In this document: in pieces, positions 1-5,424 of the stretch
Layout: the number at the start of each line of letters is the position of its first letter
Numbering within the stretch: position 1 is the stretch's first letter
Assembly (NCBI GenBank): GCA_018971455.1
Contig: JAGXAV010000168.1
Location: forward strand, 1-5,673
From: Rhodospirillales bacterium
GTDB lineage: Bacteria > Pseudomonadota > Alphaproteobacteria > Acetobacterales > Acetobacteraceae
Direction of reading: 5' to 3'
DNA: 5,673 nt
Notes under the pieces: generated by a model
The model's input: the letters and a program-made list of their open reading frames with translations, nothing else
Databases searched by the model: none
Told to the model about the DNA's origin: nothing
Made by a program: the position numbers and the translations under genes

Positions 1-83
1 GCCAACCCCGCCCGGGTGACTGGCGCAGCCCGATCGCGCAGATCGCGGCCGCACTGCTCCGGTTTCGGCCGGCCAGGGACTAG
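1..83 (+). CDS. 3' end of a TPR/glycosyltransferase-like protein (partial, paralog of the next gene)
   Basis: The reading frame beginning at base 3 stays open for 26 codons and ends in TAG at 81-83. The gene starts outside the window. The visible tail contains QPRPGDWRSPIAQIAAALLR, which lines up with the C-terminus of the next protein (RQATPGTWDDVLGAVVRALA): Q, then P-G-x-W, then a hydrophobic amphipathic helix ending in A-L. This is the usual ending of TPR proteins with a C-terminal GT9/GT41-like domain, so I infer a tandem paralog. The assignment rests on about 20 residues and is tentative, but an in-frame gene end here is well supported because the next gene starts 3 nt after its stop codon. 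Confidence 0.6.
   Translation, partial: QPRPGDWRSPIAQIAAALLRFRPARD
75..79 (+). promoter_or_regulatory. Shine-Dalgarno site for the TPR-glycosyltransferase gene
   Basis: AGGGA lies 7 nt before the GTG at 87 and inside the last codons of the upstream gene. It supports the GTG as the start and suggests the two genes are translationally coupled. Confidence 0.55.
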
Positions 84-86
84 GCG

Positions 87-1673
87 GTGTCCGTCACCAC
101 GCCCGATGCCATCGGCGCCCTTCGCGGGAGCCTGGCCACGCGGCCTGATGACGCCGCGATCCTCCTCGCCCTCGGGACCGCGCTGTGGCATGCGGGCGCG
201 CGGGACGAGTCCGTGCTCCATCTGCTCCGGGCCAGCCAGATCGCGCCGCTCAACGTGGACGCCCAGAACAATCTCGGCAACGCGCTGACCGGGCTCGGTC
301 GTCACACGGAAGCCATCGGTGCCTATCGCGCGGCGCTGGCGCTGGCGCCCGGCCTGGCCGAGCTGCACTACAATCTCGGCAATGTCCTGCACGCGACCGG
401 CGATGCCGCCGCGGCGCAGGCGTGCTTCCGGCGCGCCCTGCAACTGAAGCCCGGACATGCCGGCGCCCACAACAATCTCGGCAACGCCTTGCGCGCCGAG
501 GGCCGGCACGCGGAGGCGCTGGCCTGCTATGAGCGCGCCCATGCGCTGCAACCCGGCTATGCCGGCACGTTAAACAACGCCGCATCGGCCCTGCTCGCCC
601 TGCACCGGCCGAAGGACGCGCTGGTTCATCTGTACCGCGCCCACACCATCGCGCCGGATGATCCGGAGATCTGCAACAATCTCGGCGGCGCGCTGCTCGC
701 CCTGGACCAGCCGCAATCGGCCGCCTCCTGGTTCGGGCGCGCCATCGCCCGGGACCCGAACCTGGTTCAGGCCCGGTTCGGCGAGGGCCTGGCCCTGCTC
801 GCCCAGGGTGACTGTGCGCGCGGCTGGCCCGCCTATGAAAGCCGCTGGCAGGATGCGCGCTTCACCGCCGACGAAATCCCCGTCGACGCACCCGCATGGG
901 ATGGTGCTACGCCGCTCGCCGGCCTGCGCCTGCTGCTGCACGCCGAGCAGGGGTTGGGCGACACCATCCAGTTCGCGCGCTACGCCGCCCTCGCCCGCCA
1001 ACGCGGCGCGCATGTCATCCTTCAGGTGCAGGCGCCGCTGGTCGGGCTGCTCGGCGGAATGGCCGATGAAATCGTGGCCGCGGAGACCGCACACCCGGCC
1101 TGCGATGTTCACGCGCCGCTGCTCAGCCTGCCGTATCTTTTCCAGACGCGGCTGGCGACGATTCCCGCACCGTCACCCTATCTCCACGCGGACGCCCCGC
1201 GCGTGGCGAAATGGCAGGCCCGGCTCGGGCCGAAGCGCCGCCGGCGCATCGGCATCGCCTGGTCTGGCAGCGCCGACCATCCGGACGATGCCATCCGCTC
1301 CATTCCGCCCGCCAGGATGGTGGACCGGCTTGGCGCGCTCGATGCCGAGCTGCACCTCATCCAGAAGGAGATTGCCGCCGACGCGCCGAGGGACGGGGTC
1401 ATCCGCCATGACCATCTTCTGACGGATTTCCAGGAGACAGCCGCCCTGCTGGCCTGCCTCGATCACATCATCACCGTCGATACCTCCGTCGCCCATCTCG
1501 CCGGCGCGATGGCGCGGCCCTGCGCCGTGCTGCTGCAGCACGCCAGCGACTTCCGCTGGCTGCGCGATCGTGCGGACAGCCCCTGGTATCCCGGGATGCG
1601 GCTGTTCCGCCAGGCAACGCCCGGGACGTGGGATGATGTGCTCGGGGCGGTCGTGCGGGCGCTGGCGGGATGA
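87..1673 (+). CDS. TPR-repeat protein with C-terminal glycosyltransferase-like (GT9/GT41-type) domain
   Basis: 528 residues in two halves. Residues about 23-226 form six consecutive 34-residue tetratricopeptide repeats (unit starts near 23, 57, 91, 125, 159 and 193), several with an N-N-L-G-N helix A; a degenerate seventh may run to about 260, ending in the family motif RGWPAYESRW (245-254). From about 280 the sequence fits the GT-B-like domain found in many proteobacterial TPR proteins: LLLHAEQGLGDTIQF (282-296), GIAWSGS (389-395), VDTSVAHLAGA (464-474) and DSPWYP (497-502). Such proteins are usually annotated as TPR or O-GlcNAc-transferase-like and are thought to modify glycans or proteins such as flagellin; acceptor and donor cannot be read from the sequence. 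No signal peptide or membrane segment is seen, so it is probably cytoplasmic. The GTG start is chosen for its AGGGA site and for lying 3 nt after the upstream stop codon. The gene ends 1 nt from the convergent dehydrogenase gene. Confidence 0.88.
   Translation: MSVTTPDAIGALRGSLATRPDDAAILLALGTALWHAGARDESVLHLLRASQIAPLNVDAQNNLGNALTGLGRHTEAIGAYRAALALAPGLAELHYNLGNVLHATGDAAAAQACFRRALQLKPGHAGAHNNLGNALRAEGRHAEALACYERAHALQPGYAGTLNNAASALLALHRPKDALVHLYRAHTIAPDDPEICNNLGGALLALDQPQSAASWFGRAIARDPNLVQARFGEGLALLAQGDCARGWPAYESRWQDARFTADEIPVDAPAWDGATPLAGLRLLLHAEQGLGDTIQFARYAALARQRGAHVILQVQAPLVGLLGGMADEIVAAETAHPACDVHAPLLSLPYLFQTRLATIPAPSPYLHADAPRVAKWQARLGPKRRRRIGIAWSGSADHPDDAIRSIPPARMVDRLGALDAELHLIQKEIAADAPRDGVIRHDHLLTDFQETAALLACLDHIITVDTSVAHLAGAMARPCAVLLQHASDFRWLRDRADSPWYPGMRLFRQATPGTWDDVLGAVVRALAG
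255..764 (+). repeat. In-frame 102-bp periodic TPR-coding repeats
   Basis: Five full 34-codon units (residues 57-226) follow one another without insertions. The core CAATCTCGGC recurs at 269, 371, 473 and 677, exactly 102, 102 and 204 nt apart. At the expected site 575 the unit has diverged (caacgccgca). The wider AACAATCTCGGCAACGC is identical at 267-283 and 471-487. This is DNA-level conservation on top of the protein repeat, consistent with duplication or gene conversion between units. Confidence 0.8.
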
Positions 1674-1690
1674 ACTAAAGCCGCCCGCCA
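1655..1690. terminator. Possible weak hairpin across the convergent gene ends
   Basis: TGGCGGG (1663-1669) can pair with CCCGCCA (1684-1690) around a 14-nt loop that holds both stop codons. A competing 7-bp stem pairs 1655-1661 with 1682-1688. There is no T-tract on either strand, so this is not a canonical intrinsic terminator. In such GC-rich sequence a chance match is quite possible. Confidence 0.2.
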
Positions 1691-2445
1691 TCCACCACCC
1701 AGCTCTGCCCGGTGCACATGCGGCTGTCGCTCGCGGCAAGCCACAACACCAGGCGGGCCACGTCATCGGGCACCAGCATCTGCTTCAGACATTGCGCATT
1801 CAGCGTCGCGGCCTTGGCCTCCGGCGTGACCCACAGGGCGAGTTGGCGGGCGGTCATGATCCAGCCCGGAATGACGCAGTTCACCCGGATATTGGCGGGG
1901 CCGAGATCGCGCGCGAAGCTGCGCGTCAGCCCCTCGATCCCGGCCTTCGCCGTGGTGTAGGCGGGCATGCCGCCCTGGCCGAGGCGCCAGCTGATCGAGC
2001 CGAAATTGATGATCGAACCCCCGCCCGCCGCCAGCATGTCGGGCGCCACCGCCTGGATGGCGAAGAACTGGTGGCGCAGATTGACCTGCAACCGATCCTC
2101 CCAGTACTCCACGGTCACATCCTGCCACGCATGCCGCTCGTCATGAGCGGCATTGTTGACCAGCACGCCGATCGGCCCGAGGGCGGTGCGCACCGCCGCC
2201 ACCGCCGAACGCAGGGCCGCGATGTCGCGCAGATCGCAGGCGACGAACAGGGGATCGGCGAGACCCCGCGCGCGAAGATCCGCGCCCAGGGCCCCGGCGG
2301 CCTCGCTGTCGCGGTCGAGGAAGGCCACCCGCGCGCCCTGCGCCGCGAAATGCGCCACATGCGCTGCCCCGATGCCCGACGCACCGCCAGTGACCAGCAC
2401 CACCTGCCCGGCCAGGCTGGGATATTTCGCATCGAGCGGCGACAT
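1675..2445 (-). CDS. SDR-family aldose (D-xylose-type) 1-dehydrogenase
   Basis: 256 residues, the normal length for a classical short-chain dehydrogenase. The cofactor motif TGGASGIG is at 19-26, with Asp44 at the end of strand 2 favouring NAD+ over NADP+. NNAA is at 97-100, Asn122 is the structural/catalytic Asn, Ser150 is the catalytic Ser, and Tyr163 and Lys167 form YxxxK with the standard 13-residue Ser-Tyr spacing. From memory, the segments VNLRH, INFGSISW, TAKAGIEGLTR, AQCLK and the C-terminal CTG closely match Caulobacter XylB-type NAD-dependent xylose dehydrogenase, which oxidises the sugar at C1 to the lactone. The exact sugar (xylose, arabinose, galactose or another) is not determinable here. 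It is the last gene of the transporter operon, 9 nt after the ATPase stop codon, so it probably acts on the imported sugar in the cytoplasm. The ATG is preceded by AGGAGG with 5-nt spacing. Confidence 0.88.
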   Translation of the reverse strand: MSPLDAKYPSLAGQVVLVTGGASGIGAAHVAHFAAQGARVAFLDRDSEAAGALGADLRARGLADPLFVACDLRDIAALRSAVAAVRTALGPIGVLVNNAAHDERHAWQDVTVEYWEDRLQVNLRHQFFAIQAVAPDMLAAGGGSIINFGSISWRLGQGGMPAYTTAKAGIEGLTRSFARDLGPANIRVNCVIPGWIMTARQLALWVTPEAKAATLNAQCLKQMLVPDDVARLVLWLAASDSRMCTGQSWVVDGGRL

Positions 2446-2450
2446 CGTCC

Positions 2451-2456
2451 CCTCCT
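2451..2456 (-). promoter_or_regulatory. Strong Shine-Dalgarno site for the dehydrogenase gene
   Basis: On the minus strand AGGAGG lies 5 nt before the ATG at 2445-2443. Its first two bases belong to the TAG stop codon of the ATPase gene (2457-2455). Termination on the ATPase and initiation on the dehydrogenase therefore share sequence. This is the strongest ribosome site in the operon, so the enzyme may be made in excess of the ATPase. Confidence 0.75.
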
Positions 2457-3210
2457 ACGCCGAGCGCGCGGCGCGGTATCCGCGACGCACGATCTCCATC
2501 AATTCGCTCACCGAGGTTTCGGCCGCGCGCCCCTCATAGGTCACGGTGCCGTGCTGCATCAGCATGATGCGGTCGGCAATTTCCAGGGTCTGCGCGTAAT
2601 TGTGCATGATCATGATGATCGCCATGTCGCCGCGGCCCTTGAGGCGCTGGATGAGGTCGATGATCAGCGCTGATTCACGTGCGCCCATCGCGGCCAGCGG
2701 CTCATCGAGCAGCAGGATGCGCGCGGCGCTGCCCACGGCCCGCGCCACCGCGATCGCCTGCCGCTGCCCGCCGGACAGCCGCTCCACCTCCAGGTCGACC
2801 GAGGGAATATTGACCCCGATATCGTCCAGAATCTCCCGTGCCCGCCGGCGCATGGCCGGATTATCGAGCATGAAAGGCGGAAAGCCGCGCAGAATTTCCC
2901 GATTGAGAAAGAGGTTGTGGGTGACGCTCAGCCCATTGACCAGCGCCAAATCCTGATAGACGCATTCGATGCCCAGGCTGCGCGCGTGATCGACCGAGCG
3001 CAGCGCGACCTCGGCGCCATCGATCCAGATCTGTCCCGAACTCGGCGGCTGGTAGCCGGTGAGGATCTTCATCAACGTCGATTTTCCGGCGCCGTTATCG
3101 CCGAGAATGCCGAGGATCTCGCCCGGTTCCAGGTGCAGCGATACCCCATCGAGCGCGGTCACGCTGCCGAATTGCCGGGTGATGTCCGTCGCGCGCAAAA
3201 GCGTGGTCAC
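2455..3210 (-). CDS. Sugar ABC transporter ATP-binding protein (CUT2 type, single domain)
   Basis: 251 residues with one complete nucleotide-binding domain: Walker A GDNGAGKST (37-45), Q-loop Gln86, signature LSGGQRQ (145-151), Walker B ILLLDEP (165-171, with catalytic Glu170) and switch His203. It energises sugar uptake at the cytoplasmic face, presumably as a homodimer bound to the permease encoded just upstream. RbsA- and XylG-type partners are about 500 residues with two fused domains; this one is half that size, like the FrcA-type single-domain ATPases of alphaproteobacteria. The GTG start at 3210 overlaps the permease stop codon as GTGA, and the domain begins at once (TLLRATDITRQFG). 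The same frame stays open far upstream inside the permease gene, so an automatic caller could wrongly extend it to 515 residues. No separate strong ribosome site is seen, which suggests translational coupling. Confidence 0.92.
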   Translation of the reverse strand: MTTLLRATDITRQFGSVTALDGVSLHLEPGEILGILGDNGAGKSTLMKILTGYQPPSSGQIWIDGAEVALRSVDHARSLGIECVYQDLALVNGLSVTHNLFLNREILRGFPPFMLDNPAMRRRAREILDDIGVNIPSVDLEVERLSGGQRQAIAVARAVGSAARILLLDEPLAAMGARESALIIDLIQRLKGRGDMAIIMIMHNYAQTLEIADRIMLMQHGTVTYEGRAAETSVSELMEIVRRGYRAARSA

Positions 3211-4190
3211 GACGCACGTCCGCGGCCGAACCGGCCGAGATGGATGTTCGAGATCATCGCCACCAGGATCGCGCCGCCGAGAATCATGTCGAAGGTGAAG
3301 GCGTTGATGCCCTGCAGCGTGAAGCCGTCGCGAAGCACGCCCAGCACGATCGCGCCGACCAGCCCGCCCAGGATCGTGCCCGACCCGCCGGCCAGCGGCG
3401 TGCCGCCGATCACGCCCGCCGCCACCGCGAGGAACATGATCGGCGTGCCGCCCGCCAATGGGTCGGTGGAGCCGATGCGGAACGCCTCGATGATGCCGGT
3501 AAAGCCCGCCAGCACGCTGGTCAGCATGAAATTGCCGATCTTGATGCGGCCGACATCGATGCCGGCCTCGGCGGCGCCGATGAGGTTGCCGCCGGCGGCA
3601 ATGGTGTGCAGTCCCCATCTCGTCTGCCGCAGCACGAAGTGCATGACCAGAACGATGGCAAAAGCCCAGCTGATTTCGGCGTAGCCCGATGCGCCCATGA
3701 TATTGGCGAAACCCGGGCTGCCGCCGGTATCGACCGGCGAGCCGTGGGAGACGGTGAGCGTGAACCCGTTCAGCAGATAGAGCGTGCCGAGCGTGGTGAC
3801 GAAAGACGGCACCTTCAGCTTGACCGTGATCAGCCCGTTGACCAGGCCGATGCCGGCCGCAGCCACCAGCGCCAGCAGGAGGGACGGCACGATCGGCGCA
3901 CCGGCCGCATTGGCGAAATGCATGAGGAACGGCGAGAGGGCGAAGACATGGCCGGCCGAGAGGTCGATCTCGCCGCAGATCAGCAGCATGATCTCGCCGC
4001 ACGCAATGATCGCCGAGGCGGCGATGAACTGCGACAGCGTCTGCAGATTGTCCGAGCTGAGGAAGTTGTCGTTCGCGGCCTGGAAGTACAGCGTCAGCAG
4101 CACGCCGACGAGGATGATGCTCGCCTCGCGCCAGCGCAGGAAGGCGGCCAGCACGCCGCCCGCCCCGGCGCCCCGCGCCGCGCTGCTCAC
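3207..4190 (-). CDS. Sugar ABC transporter permease (CUT2 / RbsC-like)
   Basis: 327 residues, very hydrophobic, with roughly eight to ten predicted membrane segments by eye (for example about 24-38, 56-73, 101-121, 131-147, 172-188, 219-236, 250-263, 271-288 and 301-314). Family landmarks of the ribose/xylose/fructose permeases (BPD_transp_2) are present: GEIDLSAG (73-80), the cytoplasmic coupling loop AAGGNLIGAAEAGIDVGRIK (198-217) that contacts the ATPase, and GVIGGTPLAGGSGT (259-272). It should form a homodimeric channel in the inner membrane for the sugar delivered by the binding protein. The GTG start at 4190 overlaps the TGA of the binding-protein gene (GTGA), and its own TGA overlaps the GTG of the ATPase gene in the same way. 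No good independent ribosome site is visible, so coupled translation is likely. The sugar cannot be predicted from the permease alone. Confidence 0.92.
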   Translation of the reverse strand: MSSAARGAGAGGVLAAFLRWREASIILVGVLLTLYFQAANDNFLSSDNLQTLSQFIAASAIIACGEIMLLICGEIDLSAGHVFALSPFLMHFANAAGAPIVPSLLLALVAAAGIGLVNGLITVKLKVPSFVTTLGTLYLLNGFTLTVSHGSPVDTGGSPGFANIMGASGYAEISWAFAIVLVMHFVLRQTRWGLHTIAAGGNLIGAAEAGIDVGRIKIGNFMLTSVLAGFTGIIEAFRIGSTDPLAGGTPIMFLAVAAGVIGGTPLAGGSGTILGGLVGAIVLGVLRDGFTLQGINAFTFDMILGGAILVAMISNIHLGRFGRGRAS

Positions 4191-5251
4191 GCCTTGATCG
4201 GCCCGCTGCGCTTGACGATCAACTGCTTGTCGGTCTTGCCCTCGTAGCGCGTGGCGGTGGCAAGGTAGGGGCCGACATTGTCCTTGATGACGAATTTCAG
4301 GCCGGTGTTGACGTCGGCCGGCCCGACCAGCCCGCCCGAGGCAAGGAAATTGACCATCTCCATCACGGTGTAGAAGCCTTGCAGGTAGGGCTGCTGGTCG
4401 ATGGTGAAGTCCAGGTGCCCGTCATGGATGTTGGCCAGCGTGCGCGGCAGCAGATCGAAGCCGCCGCCATGGATGCCCTTCGCCGCCAGGCCGCTGGTGC
4501 GCATGACCTCCGAAATGCCCTGGGTGCTGCCGCCATCGACGGCGAACATGCCCTTCACATCCTGGTGACCGATGTAATAGGCCTTGATCTTGGACAACTC
4601 CTCATCGACCGTCGGCCCGGTGGCGATGACCTCGACCGTGATCGGCTTGCCCGATTTCTTGATGGCCGCCTGCGCGCCGTCGATGCGCGGCTGGATGTTG
4701 AGCTGGCCCGGCGTGGAGATGAAGAGCACGATCTTGCCCGATCCGACCAGCGAGACGATACGATCGCCCATCTTCTCGCCGGCGGCATAAAGATCCTGTC
4801 CGATATAGGCCAGCCGCCCGGCATCGGCATCCGCATTGTAGGAAAACACAGGAATGCCGGCCTCCATGGCGCGGGCGATCGGGCGCTTGAACGCGACCGG
4901 ATCGACGATCGGCACCGCGATGGCATCGGCGCGGGCGGCGATCGCGGCGTTCATGGCGTTGACCATTTCCGCGGCATTGCTGGTCTGCGAACCGGTCCAC
5001 TGATAGTCGCAGCCGGTCATCGCGCAGGCATCCTGAATGCCGTACTGCGTCGGCACGAAGAACGGATTGGTGGTGACGTGGTTGACGAAGACCAGCTTCC
5101 ACCTGGTATGCGCCGGCCAGCCCGCGGCGCGCGCCTCGCCCGTGCCCATGGCGAGCAGCGCCCCGCCGAGCGCGGCCCCGCCCAGCATGGCGCGCCGGGC
5201 AAAACCCGAGTCCCGGGCGCTGTCACGATCCTGCGGCGTGTTCTTGGCCAT
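4187..5251 (-). CDS. Periplasmic sugar-binding protein of the CUT2 transporter, with Tat-like signal peptide
   Basis: 354 residues, first gene of the operon. The N-terminus has twin Arg19-Arg20 followed by A-M-L-G-G and a mild hydrophobic stretch (21-36), then E-A-R-A before A43, so cleavage is likely after Ala42. This resembles a Tat signal, or a Sec signal with an RR pair. The mature part is a type-I periplasmic binding fold (Peripla_BP_4, ribose-binding-protein-like): NPFF (62-65), VDP (116-118), FSYNADAD (136-143), IQPRIDG (186-192), GGFD (263-266) and TIDQQPYLQG (283-292). By analogy with ribose-binding protein, Phe64/Phe65, Asn139/Asp141, Arg189, Asp266 and Gln286/287 are candidate sugar contacts. 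It captures the sugar in the periplasm and delivers it to the permease. The ATG is preceded by AGGGGAG with 8-nt spacing. The substrate is unknown, and the SDR at the operon end suggests an aldose. Confidence 0.9.
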   Translation of the reverse strand: MAKNTPQDRDSARDSGFARRAMLGGAALGGALLAMGTGEARAAGWPAHTRWKLVFVNHVTTNPFFVPTQYGIQDACAMTGCDYQWTGSQTSNAAEMVNAMNAAIAARADAIAVPIVDPVAFKRPIARAMEAGIPVFSYNADADAGRLAYIGQDLYAAGEKMGDRIVSLVGSGKIVLFISTPGQLNIQPRIDGAQAAIKKSGKPITVEVIATGPTVDEELSKIKAYYIGHQDVKGMFAVDGGSTQGISEVMRTSGLAAKGIHGGGFDLLPRTLANIHDGHLDFTIDQQPYLQGFYTVMEMVNFLASGGLVGPADVNTGLKFVIKDNVGPYLATATRYEGKTDKQLIVKRSGPIKA

Positions 5252-5259
5252 TTCGCCTT

Positions 5260-5266
5260 CTCCCCT
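5260..5266 (-). promoter_or_regulatory. Shine-Dalgarno site for the sugar-binding protein gene
   Basis: Minus-strand AGGGGAG lies 8 nt before the ATG at 5251-5249 and fixes that ATG as the start of the operon's first gene. Confidence 0.65.
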
Positions 5267-5310
5267 GTCATGATCGCGGCCTGTGCGGCCTGCGCATCCG
5301 TTGCGCTGAT

Positions 5311-5339
5311 CGGTAATGGGTCGGGTGCCAAGGCGTCAA
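5311..5339 (-). promoter_or_regulatory. Candidate promoter of the sugar transporter operon
   Basis: On the minus strand TTGACG (5339-5334) matches five of six positions of the sigma-70 -35 box. A 17-nt spacer follows, then TTACCG (5316-5311), a poor -10 box. Transcription would begin near 5304, giving a leader of about 50 nt before the ATG at 5251. The -35 box and spacer are good and the -10 box is weak, which would suit an activator-dependent or inducible promoter. This is inference from sequence only. Confidence 0.35.
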
Positions 5340-5355
5340 GCACGATGCAAGCCGG

Positions 5356-5382
5356 CCCGGCGGGCGGTTTCCGTCCGCCGGG
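5356..5382. promoter_or_regulatory. Strong GC-rich hairpin / inverted repeat between the divergent genes
   Basis: CCCGGCGGGCGG (5356-5367) faces CCGTCCGCCGGG (5371-5382) across a 3-nt TTT loop: 12 pairs, of which one (5364/5374) is G-T. There is no T-tract on either side, so a simple intrinsic terminator is unlikely. It lies 42 nt before the plus-strand start codon and about 17 nt upstream of the candidate minus-strand -35 box. It could be an operator, a leader structure for the plus-strand gene, or a barrier between the two units. A second imperfect dyad overlaps it at 5366-5386. Confidence 0.5.
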
Positions 5383-5386
5383 AACC
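5366..5386. promoter_or_regulatory. Imperfect 21-bp dyad, possible operator
   Basis: GGTTTCC and GGGAACC mirror each other around base 5376, with eight of ten base pairs symmetric. The length and half-site layout are compatible with a dimeric regulator such as those that often control sugar operons, but it matches no operator I can name. It shares bases with the longer hairpin, so its symmetry may partly be a by-product. Confidence 0.25.
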
Positions 5387-5412
5387 TGCGATAGGCTGCG
5401 GCAAACGATGAC

Positions 5413-5418
5413 GGAGGG
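5413..5418 (+). promoter_or_regulatory. Shine-Dalgarno site deciding the start of the SBP_bac_5 gene
   Basis: GGAGGG precedes three in-frame ATG codons at 5419, 5425 and 5431. Measured from the GGAGG core, the spacings are 1, 7 and 13 nt. Only the ATG at 5425 has a normal distance, so it is taken as the start. Confidence 0.7.
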
Positions 5419-5424
5419 ATGACC

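Noticed and set aside
1570..2673. Long open plus-strand frame opposite the dehydrogenase (367 codons).
   Set aside because: It is antisense to a clear SDR and the ATPase 3' end, with shadow-like His/Arg/Gly-rich composition and no recognisable motif. GC-rich genes commonly leave such frames open.
3208..3210. Possible programmed frameshift fusing permease and ATPase.
   Set aside because: Both genes are full length with their own stop and start, no slippery heptamer is seen, and the GTGA overlap is fully explained by ordinary coupling.
3211..4002. Upstream extension of the ATPase frame, which would give a 515-residue protein.
   Set aside because: The extra part is out-of-frame reading of the permease gene, rich in Arg/Gly/His with no domain. 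The GTG at 3210 with the GTGA overlap starts exactly where the ATPase domain begins.
3240..4247. Long plus-strand frame opposite the permease (335 codons).
   Set aside because: Antisense to a well-defined membrane protein; the Asp/Arg/Gln-rich translation is what a permease complement gives.
5316..5330. Minus-strand TTGGCAC, resembling a sigma-54 -24 element.
   Set aside because: There is no GC at the required 10-nt distance for the -12 element (the sequence there is CATTACC), so it is not a sigma-54 promoter.
5356..5382. Intrinsic terminator reading of the GC-rich hairpin.
   Set aside because: No run of T follows the stem on either strand, and it sits upstream of both divergent genes rather than after a gene.
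4379..5422. Plus-strand frame opposite the binding protein (347 codons).
   Set aside because: Antisense shadow with no domain. It also runs across the divergent intergenic region and the true ribosome site at 5413.
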